A stretch of DNA of 64,000 nucleotides from JAVJSD01 sp040219575 (GTDB lineage Bacteria; Planctomycetota; Planctomycetia; Pirellulales; Pirellulaceae): contig JAVJSD010000112.1 of NCBI GenBank assembly GCA_040219575.1, positions 1-64,000 on the forward strand, given 5' to 3'. The number at the start of each line of letters is the position of its first letter. Position 1 is the stretch's first letter. This document shows positions 26,154 through 33,345 of the stretch, piece after piece. Under the pieces are notes generated by a model, which saw only the letters and a program-made list of their open reading frames with translations, made no database searches and had not been told where the DNA came from. A program made the position numbers and the translations under genes.

Positions 26154-27058
26154 AGCTTCGCCTGGGAACACGAAAGAGTCCGCTGGCGCGTTGGCAGGCC
26201 GATTGGGTGGCGGCGCGGCTCGCCGAATTCGGCATCGACGTCGAGATGGTGTTGATCTCCACCGAGGGCGACGTGCGATCGGGGCCGCTGGGCGAAATCG
26301 GCGGACAGGGATTGTTCACCAAGCGCATTCAGCAGGCGCTGCTCGACAGCCAGATCGATTTGGCGGTCCACAGTCTCAAGGACCTGCCGACCGAGCCCGT
26401 GCCGGGATTGCTGCTGGCCGCCGTGCCGGAGCGGGAAGCCGTCGGAGACGTGCTCGTCTCCCCCGCCGCCGCCGCGCTCGACGAACTCCCAAGCGGCGCG
26501 GTCATCGGCACCGGAAGCAACCGACGGCGAGCGCAGTTGCTCCACCATCGACGCGACCTGCAGGTTCGCGACATCCGCGGCAACGTCGACACGCGGCTGC
26601 GGAAGTTGGAAGAGGGCGAGTACGACGCGATCATCCTGGCCGAGGCCGGACTGCGTCGCCTCGGCCTGTCGCGCCACATCACGCACGTGCTGTCGCGCGA
26701 CGTGATGCTGCCGGCCGTCGGGCAGGGGGCGCTCGGCATCGAGGCCCGCCAGGCGGATGAGGCGACGCGCGGTGCGCTCCAGCCGCTCAACCATCCAGCG
26801 ACCCAAGCCGCCGTGCTGGCCGAACGGGCGCTGCTGGCGGGACTACGCGCCGGCTGTCTGGCGCCCGTCGGCGCCTGGGCCCACATGGCGGGAGAGCAAC
26901 TGACGCTCGACGCAGTCGTCCTGAGCCCCGACGGCGATCAGCGGCTTCTGGCTTCCTCCGCAGGCGCTCCCGCCGAGGCGGAAGCCCTGGGTGAGAAGGT
27001 CGCCCGCGACTTGCTGCAGCGCGGTGCGACGGAGTTGATTCACGCCGCTCGGCAGTGA
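26150..27058 (+). CDS. hemC: Hydroxymethylbilane synthase (porphobilinogen deaminase)
   Basis: A 302-residue enzyme that joins four porphobilinogens to hydroxymethylbilane in tetrapyrrole synthesis. Family motifs are TRKSPLARWQ at the N-terminus, STEGD, HSLKDLPTE (containing the catalytic Asp78), GTGSNRRRAQL, IRGNVDTRLRKL and AVGQGALGIE. GLRAGCLAPVGA places Cys236 as the covalent dipyrromethane attachment site. The length is family-typical. The ATG at 26150 overlaps the DUF502 stop, which indicates translational coupling. The stop codon lies inside the first unit of a GTGAGTG satellite. Confidence 0.97.
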   Translation: MKLRLGTRKSPLARWQADWVAARLAEFGIDVEMVLISTEGDVRSGPLGEIGGQGLFTKRIQQALLDSQIDLAVHSLKDLPTEPVPGLLLAAVPEREAVGDVLVSPAAAALDELPSGAVIGTGSNRRRAQLLHHRRDLQVRDIRGNVDTRLRKLEEGEYDAIILAEAGLRRLGLSRHITHVLSRDVMLPAVGQGALGIEARQADEATRGALQPLNHPATQAAVLAERALLAGLRAGCLAPVGAWAHMAGEQLTLDAVVLSPDGDQRLLASSAGAPAEAEALGEKVARDLLQRGATELIHAARQ

Positions 27059-27103
27059 GTGGTGAGTGGTGAGTGGTGAGTGGTGAGTGGTGAGTGGTGA
27101 GTG
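27055..27103. repeat. Heptanucleotide satellite, 7 perfect units
   Basis: Seven perfect copies of GTGAGTG span exactly 49 bp and begin two bases before the hemC stop codon ends. The unit is the reverse complement of a CACTCAC rotation and belongs to the same family as the array at 1-105. It lies just ahead of the flagellar block. Confidence 0.97.
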
Positions 27104-27424
27104 CGACAAGCGCACTCACACCAAGCCGACGACTTTGTCGTCGCACCAACGTGCAGAATCGGCCGAACGCCGTCGGCTTCGCCTTTGATTCGGCAATTGC
27201 TGCGTGTTGTCGGCAAGTACGGCGGCGGTCGGCGAGGCCCGCGACTTGCACTTTCTTTCGGCTGCAACTTCTTTGTCCAGCCAGACTTCTTCACGCTAGC
27301 ACTTCCCGTCGGCCGTCTCTCTCCCGCGTTTCGGCGCGCCCGTTGCATAAGGGCGAGTCCACCGACATTCGTCGTGGGAGTCGTGTCCGATTCCAGTGCC
27401 GCGTCCTCGAACCTTGTCCAAGTC
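27059..27424. other. 366-bp intergenic leader of the flagellar block
   Basis: After the heptamer array come a degenerate family A hairpin (CCAAGCCGACGACTTTGTCG at 27122-27141) and a GCCGTCGGCTTCGCC fragment. An open frame runs through here into flgF, but it encodes no FlgF-like residues and starts in the repeat, so I treat it as untranslated. A sigma54-like element lies at 27332-27347. Confidence 0.7.
27332..27347 (+). promoter_or_regulatory. Candidate sigma54 promoter upstream of flgF
   Basis: CGGCGCGCCCGTTGCA has the GG and GC dinucleotides at the exact 12-bp offset of the sigma54 consensus (TGGCACG-N4-TTGCW) and keeps TTGCA fully. It predicts a transcription start near 27358, about 67 bases before the flgF ATG. 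Sigma54 drives rod and hook genes in many flagellated bacteria; its use here is inference. Confidence 0.45.
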
Positions 27425-28201
27425 ATGTCCTACGGTCTTTACATCTCCGCCGCCGGCGCCGACGTGCAGAGCGAGCGGATCCAGATCATCTCGAATAATC
27501 TGGCGAACGTCACCACGCCCGGTTTCAAACGGGAACTGGCGATGGTGCAGGCCCGCCACAGCGAAGCCATCGAGGAAGGACTTGCCCAGGCCGGCACGGG
27601 ATCGATCAACGACGTGGGCGGCGGCGTGCGCGTTCACGAGACGCTCACGCAGTACGCCCAAGGCATCACCAAGAGGACGGGCATCAACACCGACGCGTCG
27701 CTGGTGGATACACCGGGCAAGGAGATGTCGTTCTTCGTGATCGAGAAAGAAGGCAAGCAGTATCTGACGCGGGCGGGCAACTTCGAATTCGCGCCCAACG
27801 GAGAGCTTCAGACCCAGCAGGGATACCGCGTGCTGTCGGTCGACGGAGATCCCATCGTTGAGGACCCGGGGTTGGGCGCGTTCGAGGAATTCACGGGCGA
27901 CGGCGCCGTGCGGCAGCAATTCGGCGCCACCGCGTATTTGAAGATCGTGCGGCCCGCCTCGCGCGGCGACCTGGTGCGTTCGGGCGAGAACCTGTTCTCG
28001 CCGCTCTCGGAAGTCGAGGAGGTTCCCTTCAACGAGCGCAACGTCAAGGGAGGCTACCTGGAGATGTCGTCCGTCAACTCGTACCGCGAGATGCTGCAAA
28101 TGATCGAGGCGTCGCGGGCCTATGAATCGAACATCCGTCTCATCCAATACCAGGACGGCGCCACCGGCACCCTGATCAATCGCGTGTTGAAGCAGTCGTA
28201 G
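27425..28201 (+). CDS. flgF: Flagellar basal-body rod protein FlgF-like
   Basis: A 258-residue rod/hook-family protein. The N-terminal motif SNNLANVTTPGFKRE is the axial-protein signature, and the C-terminus (EMSSVNSYREMLQMIEASRAYESN) is the matching helical end that packs in the tube. The order before flgG and the YGLYISAAGADVQ start favour FlgF, the proximal component of the distal rod, but FlgE/FlgG paralogues look alike. The ATG at 27425 gives the canonical start; no clear Shine-Dalgarno is present. It starts the plus-strand flagellar block. Confidence 0.88.
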   Translation: MSYGLYISAAGADVQSERIQIISNNLANVTTPGFKRELAMVQARHSEAIEEGLAQAGTGSINDVGGGVRVHETLTQYAQGITKRTGINTDASLVDTPGKEMSFFVIEKEGKQYLTRAGNFEFAPNGELQTQQGYRVLSVDGDPIVEDPGLGAFEEFTGDGAVRQQFGATAYLKIVRPASRGDLVRSGENLFSPLSEVEEVPFNERNVKGGYLEMSSVNSYREMLQMIEASRAYESNIRLIQYQDGATGTLINRVLKQS

Positions 28202-28248
28202 TTCCCTGATTTCGCGGTTTTCGTCGGCAGCCGACGAAGCCGCCGGGC

Positions 28249-28264
28249 TGGCAAAACGCCTGCC
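28249..28264 (+). promoter_or_regulatory. Candidate sigma54 promoter upstream of flgG
   Basis: TGGCAAAACGCCTGCC carries TGGCA and TGC with the correct GG-N10-GC spacing, 57 bases before the flgG ATG. The same bases form a GGGCTGGC/GCCTGCCC hairpin that could instead be a repeat element, so the call is tentative. Confidence 0.35.
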
Positions 28265-28320
28265 CTACGTGTCGCACGGCCCACCGTACCCTCGAGAACA
28301 CTTTTCGGAAAAGGATTCCC

Positions 28321-29124
28321 ATGGCCGTTCAAACGCTTTACACCGCCGCCACGGGCATGCAGGCCCTGGAGACGAAACTCGACGTCATCGCGAATAACCT
28401 GGCGAACGTCAACACGGTCGGATTCAAAAAGGATCGGGCCAACTTCGAGGACTTGTTCTATCGCACCGAGACGTTGCCGGGCGCGCTCGACAGCGGAGGG
28501 CAGCCGACTCCGACGGGCATTCAGGTCGGTCTCGGGGCGCAGGTTTCGAGCACCCAGCAGAACTTCTCGCAGGGGGCGTTCCAGCAGACGGGACGCCAGT
28601 TGGACATCGCCATCGAAGGCCCCGGCTTTTTGCAGGTGGCCGACCCGGACGGCACGATCCTCTTCACCCGCGCCGGCAATCTGAACGTCAACGCCAACGG
28701 GGCGTTGGTGCAAGGTTCGGCGGGTACGGGACGCCTGATCGATCCGCCGATCAACATTCCCGAGAACGCCGTCAACATGGTCATCGACCCCTACGGCTCC
28801 GTCTCGGTGCAACTGCCGGGACAGAACCAGTTGTCGCAAGTCGGGCAGTTGCAGATGGCGTTCTTCGTCAATCCCGAGGGCCTGTTTCAACTCGGCGAGA
28901 ACCTGTACTCGCAAACCGACGCCTCCGGCGCGCCGACCACGGGCAACCCAGGCACGAACGGTCTCGGCAAGATCCGCCAGAACATGCTCGAGGCTTCGAA
29001 CGTCGAGCCGGTGCAGGAGTTGATCGATTTGATCACGACGCAGCGGAGCTTCGAATTGAATTCACAAGCGGTGCAGGCCGGCGATCAAGTGCTGCAGCTC
29101 ATCTCGAACCTGCGACGGTTCTAA
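28321..29124 (+). CDS. flgG: Flagellar distal rod protein FlgG
   Basis: A 267-residue protein that forms the distal rod between basal body and hook. It begins MAVQTLYTAATGMQALETKLD, includes IANNLANVNTVGFKK and ends with VEPVQELIDLITTQRSFELNSQAVQAGDQ, all FlgG signatures; NFSQGAFQQTGRQLDIAIEGPGF is the conserved central block. The length is usual for FlgG. AAGGA six bases before the ATG at 28321 is a good ribosome site. Confidence 0.96.
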   Translation: MAVQTLYTAATGMQALETKLDVIANNLANVNTVGFKKDRANFEDLFYRTETLPGALDSGGQPTPTGIQVGLGAQVSSTQQNFSQGAFQQTGRQLDIAIEGPGFLQVADPDGTILFTRAGNLNVNANGALVQGSAGTGRLIDPPINIPENAVNMVIDPYGSVSVQLPGQNQLSQVGQLQMAFFVNPEGLFQLGENLYSQTDASGAPTTGNPGTNGLGKIRQNMLEASNVEPVQELIDLITTQRSFELNSQAVQAGDQVLQLISNLRRF

Positions 29125-29192
29125 GCCGCGAAGGAAATGCATCGTTTAACGGCAAGCCGAAGGCGACGGCGTGGGCACGACCCCGAACTAGC

Positions 29193-29208
29193 TGGAAACG
29201 TGGCTGCA
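29193..29208 (+). promoter_or_regulatory. Candidate sigma54 promoter upstream of flgA
   Basis: TGGAAACGTGGCTGCA has TGG and TGCA with exact GG-N10-GC spacing, 70 bases before the flgA ATG. This is the third such element at a similar distance from a flagellar start in this block. Confidence 0.4.
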
Positions 29209-29277
29209 ACGATCCGCCGACGACTACCACTCGCCGTGAGACGAGTGAATCACCAACAACGCGAAGAATTGATTGGA

Positions 29278-30474
29278 ATGTGGATCATGCCGAGTGTTCA
29301 ACCCTTGCCACGCGCCTTGTTGATCGTCGCGACGGCGCTGCTGACGAGTGCGGCGACGGCCGACGGCGCGGAGGTGGTGCTCAAGGCGAAGTGCCCCTGC
29401 AGCGGCGCGATCGTGCGACTTGGCGATGTCGCCGACATCCACGCCGACATCCACACCGACGACCAGCAACTGGCCGAGCGACTGGCGCACGTCGAATTGT
29501 TTCCCACGCCGGCCGTCAAACGCTATCTCGATTTGGAGCAGTTGAAGAGCATTCTCTCGTTGCGGTCGGTGAATCTCGCCCAGTGCACGTTTCGCGGTTC
29601 TTCGCGAATCGAAATCGTGGCGGCGTCGAACGGTCCGGCGGCCAGGGTCAGTTACCGCAACATCTTCGATCCCACGCGGCAACGCGTGGCCGAGCAACGG
29701 GTGGAAGACGCCCTCGTGGAGTATCTGGAGCAGAACGTCGACGGCGACCGCCGCTGGCAGGTGGAGGCGTCCGTGACGCAGGAAGACGCGGAAGCCATCG
29801 CTCAGCGGTCCGCGCGATTGAGCGTCGCCGGCGGCAGCGCCCCTTGGACGGGATCGCAGCAGTTCGACGTGACCGTCCACATCGGCGAGCAGGAAACGCG
29901 TCTGACGGTTCCGGCGGAAGTGGCGACGCCGCAGTTGGTGGTCGTGGCGCGTCGCCAGCTGCGACAGGGCGAGGTCATCCAGCAGGCCGACGTCGAAATG
30001 CAGCCGGCGCCGATCGCCTCCCGCGGACGGCGATTCGCTTATGCGTTTCACGAGATCGTGGGGAAGGAATTGTCCCGTGGCTACTCGCTGAATCAACCGA
30101 TCGACCCGGACCACGTGCGGGCGCCGCAGCTGGTGCGCCGCAACGACGTGATCACGGTCTACGCCATCGGCGCCGGGCTTCGCATCCGGATCCTCGGCAA
30201 GGCGCTCGAGGACGGAGCGCTCGGCGACGTGATCGCCGTGGCCGACCACAAGTCGGGCAAGCCGCTGCGGAGCCGCGCCCGCGTGACCGCCTTCCAGACC
30301 GTGGAAGTCTACGCGCTGGGACCGCAGGCCAGTGCAGAGCGGGCGCCGCGCGAAGCGACGCCCCATTTCGAATCGACGTACCGCCCAACGACCGTCCGCG
30401 CCGCCAGCGGCGAGAACCAGGGCGGGGCGAACACGGGCGGATCGCCGGCCGGCGCGCCGGCGAGCTACCGCTGA
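29278..30474 (+). CDS. flgA: Flagellar P-ring assembly chaperone FlgA
   Basis: A 398-residue periplasmic protein. A signal peptide (about 1-30, ending SAATADGAE) precedes a region with two cysteines in KCPCSG; the C-terminal SAF/ChapFlgA domain runs about 215-360 (VVVARRQLRQGEVIQQADVE, NDVITVYAIGAGLRI, GALGDVIAVADHKSGK). FlgA helps FlgI polymerise around the rod. Length is well above E. coli FlgA (219), the excess being the N-terminal half and a disordered Gly/Ala-rich tail. The start at 29278 is preferred over upstream starts because the signal peptide begins there. Confidence 0.9.
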   Translation: MWIMPSVQPLPRALLIVATALLTSAATADGAEVVLKAKCPCSGAIVRLGDVADIHADIHTDDQQLAERLAHVELFPTPAVKRYLDLEQLKSILSLRSVNLAQCTFRGSSRIEIVAASNGPAARVSYRNIFDPTRQRVAEQRVEDALVEYLEQNVDGDRRWQVEASVTQEDAEAIAQRSARLSVAGGSAPWTGSQQFDVTVHIGEQETRLTVPAEVATPQLVVVARRQLRQGEVIQQADVEMQPAPIASRGRRFAYAFHEIVGKELSRGYSLNQPIDPDHVRAPQLVRRNDVITVYAIGAGLRIRILGKALEDGALGDVIAVADHKSGKPLRSRARVTAFQTVEVYALGPQASAERAPREATPHFESTYRPTTVRAASGENQGGANTGGSPAGAPASYR

Positions 30475-30506
30475 ACCAGCAACAAACCGCAACAGGAGAC
30501 GCAATC

Positions 30507-31208
30507 ATGAATCGCAGAAAATGGCTCGCACAAGCCGCCGTCGCGCTGGCGTGTTCCGCCGCCACGTCGGCCTGGGCCGACGGGCCGCGATCGAGCCTGG
30601 TGCAGCGCGATCTGCCCGCCCCGCCAGGGCAGGGACAGGGTCAGGGTTTGAACCTCGACCAGTGGAGCTTCACGTACAATCCACCTCCGCCGCCGCCGCG
30701 CGAGTTGCACAAGCACGACCTGGTCACCATCCGCGTCAACGAACTGGAACGCATGCAGTCCGACGCGGAAGTGCAACGCCGCAAGAACTCCAGCGTCGAT
30801 GCTCGTCTGCGCGACTGGCTGCGCGTCGTGGGGATCGACACCGTGAAGCCGGCGCCGCAATCGGAAGGCGACCTTCGCGTCCGGGCGTCGAACGATCAAA
30901 TCTACCGCGTGCAGGGCGAACTCGAGACGAGCAAACGGCTCGACTTCAACATCGCCGCCACGGTGGCCGACGTACGACCCAACAAGACGCTCGTGCTGGA
31001 GGCGCATCGCCAGTTCGTCATTGAAAACGAAATGTGGGAGTACTCGCTGACGGGCATCTGCCGCGCCGAGGACATCGGACCGGATAACGTGATTCTGAGC
31101 CGCAATATCAGCGAATTGAAGATTCAAAAGCGTGAGCAGGGACTTGTCCGCGACAGCTACAAGCGTGGAGTGATCACGAGATGGCTCGATCGCTTCAACC
31201 CGTTTTGA
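30507..31208 (+). CDS. flgH: Flagellar L-ring protein FlgH
   Basis: A 233-residue outer-membrane L-ring protein. After a signal peptide (cleavage probably after SAWA) there is a proline-rich linker, then LVTIRVNELERMQSDAEVQRRKNS and the ring core DFNIAATVADVRPNKTLVLEA with RAEDIGPDNVILSRNISELKI. A Cys at residue 16 is not in a canonical lipobox, so lipidation as in E. coli FlgH is doubtful. AGGAG lies about 8 bases before the ATG at 30507. It is cotranscribed between flgA and flgI. Presence of FlgH implies a complete outer-membrane bushing. Confidence 0.93.
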   Translation: MNRRKWLAQAAVALACSAATSAWADGPRSSLVQRDLPAPPGQGQGQGLNLDQWSFTYNPPPPPPRELHKHDLVTIRVNELERMQSDAEVQRRKNSSVDARLRDWLRVVGIDTVKPAPQSEGDLRVRASNDQIYRVQGELETSKRLDFNIAATVADVRPNKTLVLEAHRQFVIENEMWEYSLTGICRAEDIGPDNVILSRNISELKIQKREQGLVRDSYKRGVITRWLDRFNPF

Positions 31209-31253
31209 CCGGCGCGTCACTGTCGCTCCCTCGCAGACGAACTCACAACCATC

Positions 31254-32363
31254 ATGAGGCTGAATATGACGATCTCCTTCCATCGAGCCGACCCGCTGGA
31301 CGGCAAGCCGCTGCTGGCGTGGAGGATGCTGGCCGTCGGACTCTTGATCGCCGCGCTCGGCGCGACGGGGGCACACGCGGCGCTGCGCGTCGGCGACATC
31401 TGCCGCGTCAAGGGTCAGGAAGAGAACACTTTGCAGGGCGTCGGGCTGGTGGTGGGACTCAAGGGCACCGGCGACCCCGACGTGGCCACCACGCAGGCGC
31501 TGGCCCGAGTGTTGTCTCACATGGGGTCGAATCTTCCCAAGGACGAGAAAGGACGCGACGTGCTGTCCACGCTCAAGGACAACAAGAACGTCACGCTGGT
31601 CTTCGTGACGGCGACCGTGCCGGCCGCGGGCGGCAGCGGCGGAGATCTGCTCGACTGCACGGTCAGCGCGATCGGCAAGTCCAAGAGCCTCGAGGGCGGC
31701 ACGTTGCTGCTGACGCCGATGTTGGGACCGCGGCCCGGCAGCCAGCGGGTCTACGCCTTCGCCCAGGGTCAGGTCAATCTCGAAAACTCGGCGACGCCGG
31801 TCAACGGCAAGATCTTCAGCGGTTGCCGCCTCGAGGAGGACTTCAAGAACGAATTCGTCGCCGACGGCAAGGTGACGCTGGTCATCGACTCGGCGCATGC
31901 CGACTTCCGCATGGCGAACCAAATCGCCGAATTGCTCAACAAGCCGTTCGCGCGCTCGCAGTCCGGCAGCGACCCCGTGGCCGTCGCCACCGGCCAAAGC
32001 ACGATCGTCGTCAAGATTCCCGCTTACGAGGAGAATCACACGGCGTTCGTCGCCTACCTGCTCGAAACACCGCTCTACGAGGCGCCGCAGTCGGCCCGCG
32101 TGGTGATCAACCGCCAGACCGGGACGATCGTGATCGGGGCCGACGTCGAGATTTCGCCGGTGGCCATCTCGCATAAGAACTTCACCATCGAGACGGGAGG
32201 CGCCTTCGCGGGACTGCCCCGCATCGAGGAGGCGGGGCCGACGCGCCTCAAGGCGCTCGTCGACGCGCTCAACGCCCTGAACGCCACGCCCGAAGACCTG
32301 ATCGACATTCTGCAGGCGATCAAGGCCGAAGGCGCGCTGCACGCGGAACTCAAGCAACAGTAG
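31254..32363 (+). CDS. flgI: Flagellar P-ring protein FlgI
   Basis: A 369-residue periplasmic ring protein. A signal peptide (ending GAHA at about 42) is followed by LRVGDICRVKGQEENTLQGVGLVVGLKGTGD, which is diagnostic of FlgI; VNLENSATPVNGKI and RVVINRQTGTIVIGADVEISPVAISH are later conserved blocks. The length agrees with the family. It forms the P ring with FlgA's help and, together with FlgH, shows that this planctomycete keeps both rings. The rod-binding protein gene follows 73 bp later. Confidence 0.97.
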   Translation: MRLNMTISFHRADPLDGKPLLAWRMLAVGLLIAALGATGAHAALRVGDICRVKGQEENTLQGVGLVVGLKGTGDPDVATTQALARVLSHMGSNLPKDEKGRDVLSTLKDNKNVTLVFVTATVPAAGGSGGDLLDCTVSAIGKSKSLEGGTLLLTPMLGPRPGSQRVYAFAQGQVNLENSATPVNGKIFSGCRLEEDFKNEFVADGKVTLVIDSAHADFRMANQIAELLNKPFARSQSGSDPVAVATGQSTIVVKIPAYEENHTAFVAYLLETPLYEAPQSARVVINRQTGTIVIGADVEISPVAISHKNFTIETGGAFAGLPRIEEAGPTRLKALVDALNALNATPEDLIDILQAIKAEGALHAELKQQ

Positions 32364-32436
32364 CGGGGCGGCCCGAACTTCGAATCTCTCGGATCCATTC
32401 ACAACACGGCAAATCGCTCGCGACAGGAACCTGGTC

Positions 32437-32790
32437 ATGATCGGCGCCGCCACCAGCTTTGGAAACTCCAGTTCACTCGCCGCTCGGCAGGTCGATCTGA
32501 ACTCGCTGACCACTCCCGTCCAGCCGCCCGAGCTGACGACGGAACAACTGGCCGAAAAAGCGGAGGCCAAGGAGCTGTTCAACCGCTGGGTCGGAATGAC
32601 GTTTTACGGCCAGCTACTGGGCGAGATGCGCAAGAGCGTCGGCAAGTCGGCCTATTTCAACGGCGGGCGGGCGGAGGAGGTCTTTCAGGGACAGCTCGAT
32701 CTGCAAATGGCCGAGCAGATGGCCGACGCCAGCGCCGATACGTTCAGCGGCCCGATGTACGAATTGACGATGTTGTCGCGACCGCGGTAG
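32437..32790 (+). CDS. flgJ: Rod-binding protein, FlgJ N-terminal domain only
   Basis: A 117-residue protein homologous to the N-terminal rod-binding domain of FlgJ (LFNRWVGMTFYGQLLGEMRKS, FNGGRAEEVFQGQLDLQMAEQMA). The muramidase domain found in gammaproteobacterial FlgJ is absent, so peptidoglycan opening must be done by another enzyme; this single-domain form is common outside Proteobacteria. The gene lies between flgI and the flgN-like gene. Confidence 0.9.
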   Translation: MIGAATSFGNSSSLAARQVDLNSLTTPVQPPELTTEQLAEKAEAKELFNRWVGMTFYGQLLGEMRKSVGKSAYFNGGRAEEVFQGQLDLQMAEQMADASADTFSGPMYELTMLSRPR

Positions 32791-32840
32791 CCCACAGGCG
32801 GAAACAGAAGTTCAACACAACGACTTCGGAAATAAATCCC

Positions 32841-33338
32841 ATGGAACAAGCGACGATCACGGTCGACCTGGAGGCGGAACTCGCCGGATTGCTCGACGAA
32901 CTGTCGGCGGTGCAGGACGAGATGCTCATGGTGCTGGGCGAGAAGCGCCGGCACATGGCGCAGCGCGATCTCGAAGGGATGCGATCCCTCGAGCCGCGGG
33001 AGCGCGAGCTCTGCACGCGTCTGGAGAACTGCCACCGGCGGCGCCTGGAGTTGCTCGAACTGGCGGCCGGCCAGGGTCTGCCGAGTGACAGCATCGGCAA
33101 GCTGGCAAGCGCGCTGCCTGGCAAGCCGGCGAGATTGGGCAAGCAAGCCAAGGAGGCGTCGCAGCGGATGCGCCTACTTCAGCACCATAGCCTCACGAAC
33201 TGGGTGCTAGCACAGCGCAGCTTGCTGCACCTCTCGCAGCTTCTGGAGATTGTTGCTACCGGCGGTCGGCTGCAACCGACATATACCAAGGGCGACACCT
33301 CGCAGTCGCGCGGTGCGCTCGTCGATCGAGAAGCTTAG
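32841..33338 (+). CDS. flgN: FlgN-like export chaperone
   Basis: A 165-residue, mostly helical protein with heptad-like Leu/Glu patterns (residues about 5-80 and 100-145), fitting FlgN, the cytosolic chaperone of FlgK and FlgL. Sequence similarity is weak, as is usual for FlgN; the position 7 bp before flgK is the main support. Its last 30 residues are polar. No flgM-like gene is present in the gap. Confidence 0.75.
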   Translation: MEQATITVDLEAELAGLLDELSAVQDEMLMVLGEKRRHMAQRDLEGMRSLEPRERELCTRLENCHRRRLELLELAAGQGLPSDSIGKLASALPGKPARLGKQAKEASQRMRLLQHHSLTNWVLAQRSLLHLSQLLEIVATGGRLQPTYTKGDTSQSRGALVDREA

Positions 33339-33345
33339 GCGACGC

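Noticed and set aside
27101..27424. N-terminal extension of FlgF
   Set aside because: The open frame begins inside the heptamer repeat and is not axial-protein-like; the canonical start is at 27425.
32791..33345. flgM anti-sigma factor gene
   Set aside because: Only the flgN-like frame fits between flgJ and flgK; no second small gene with FlgM features.
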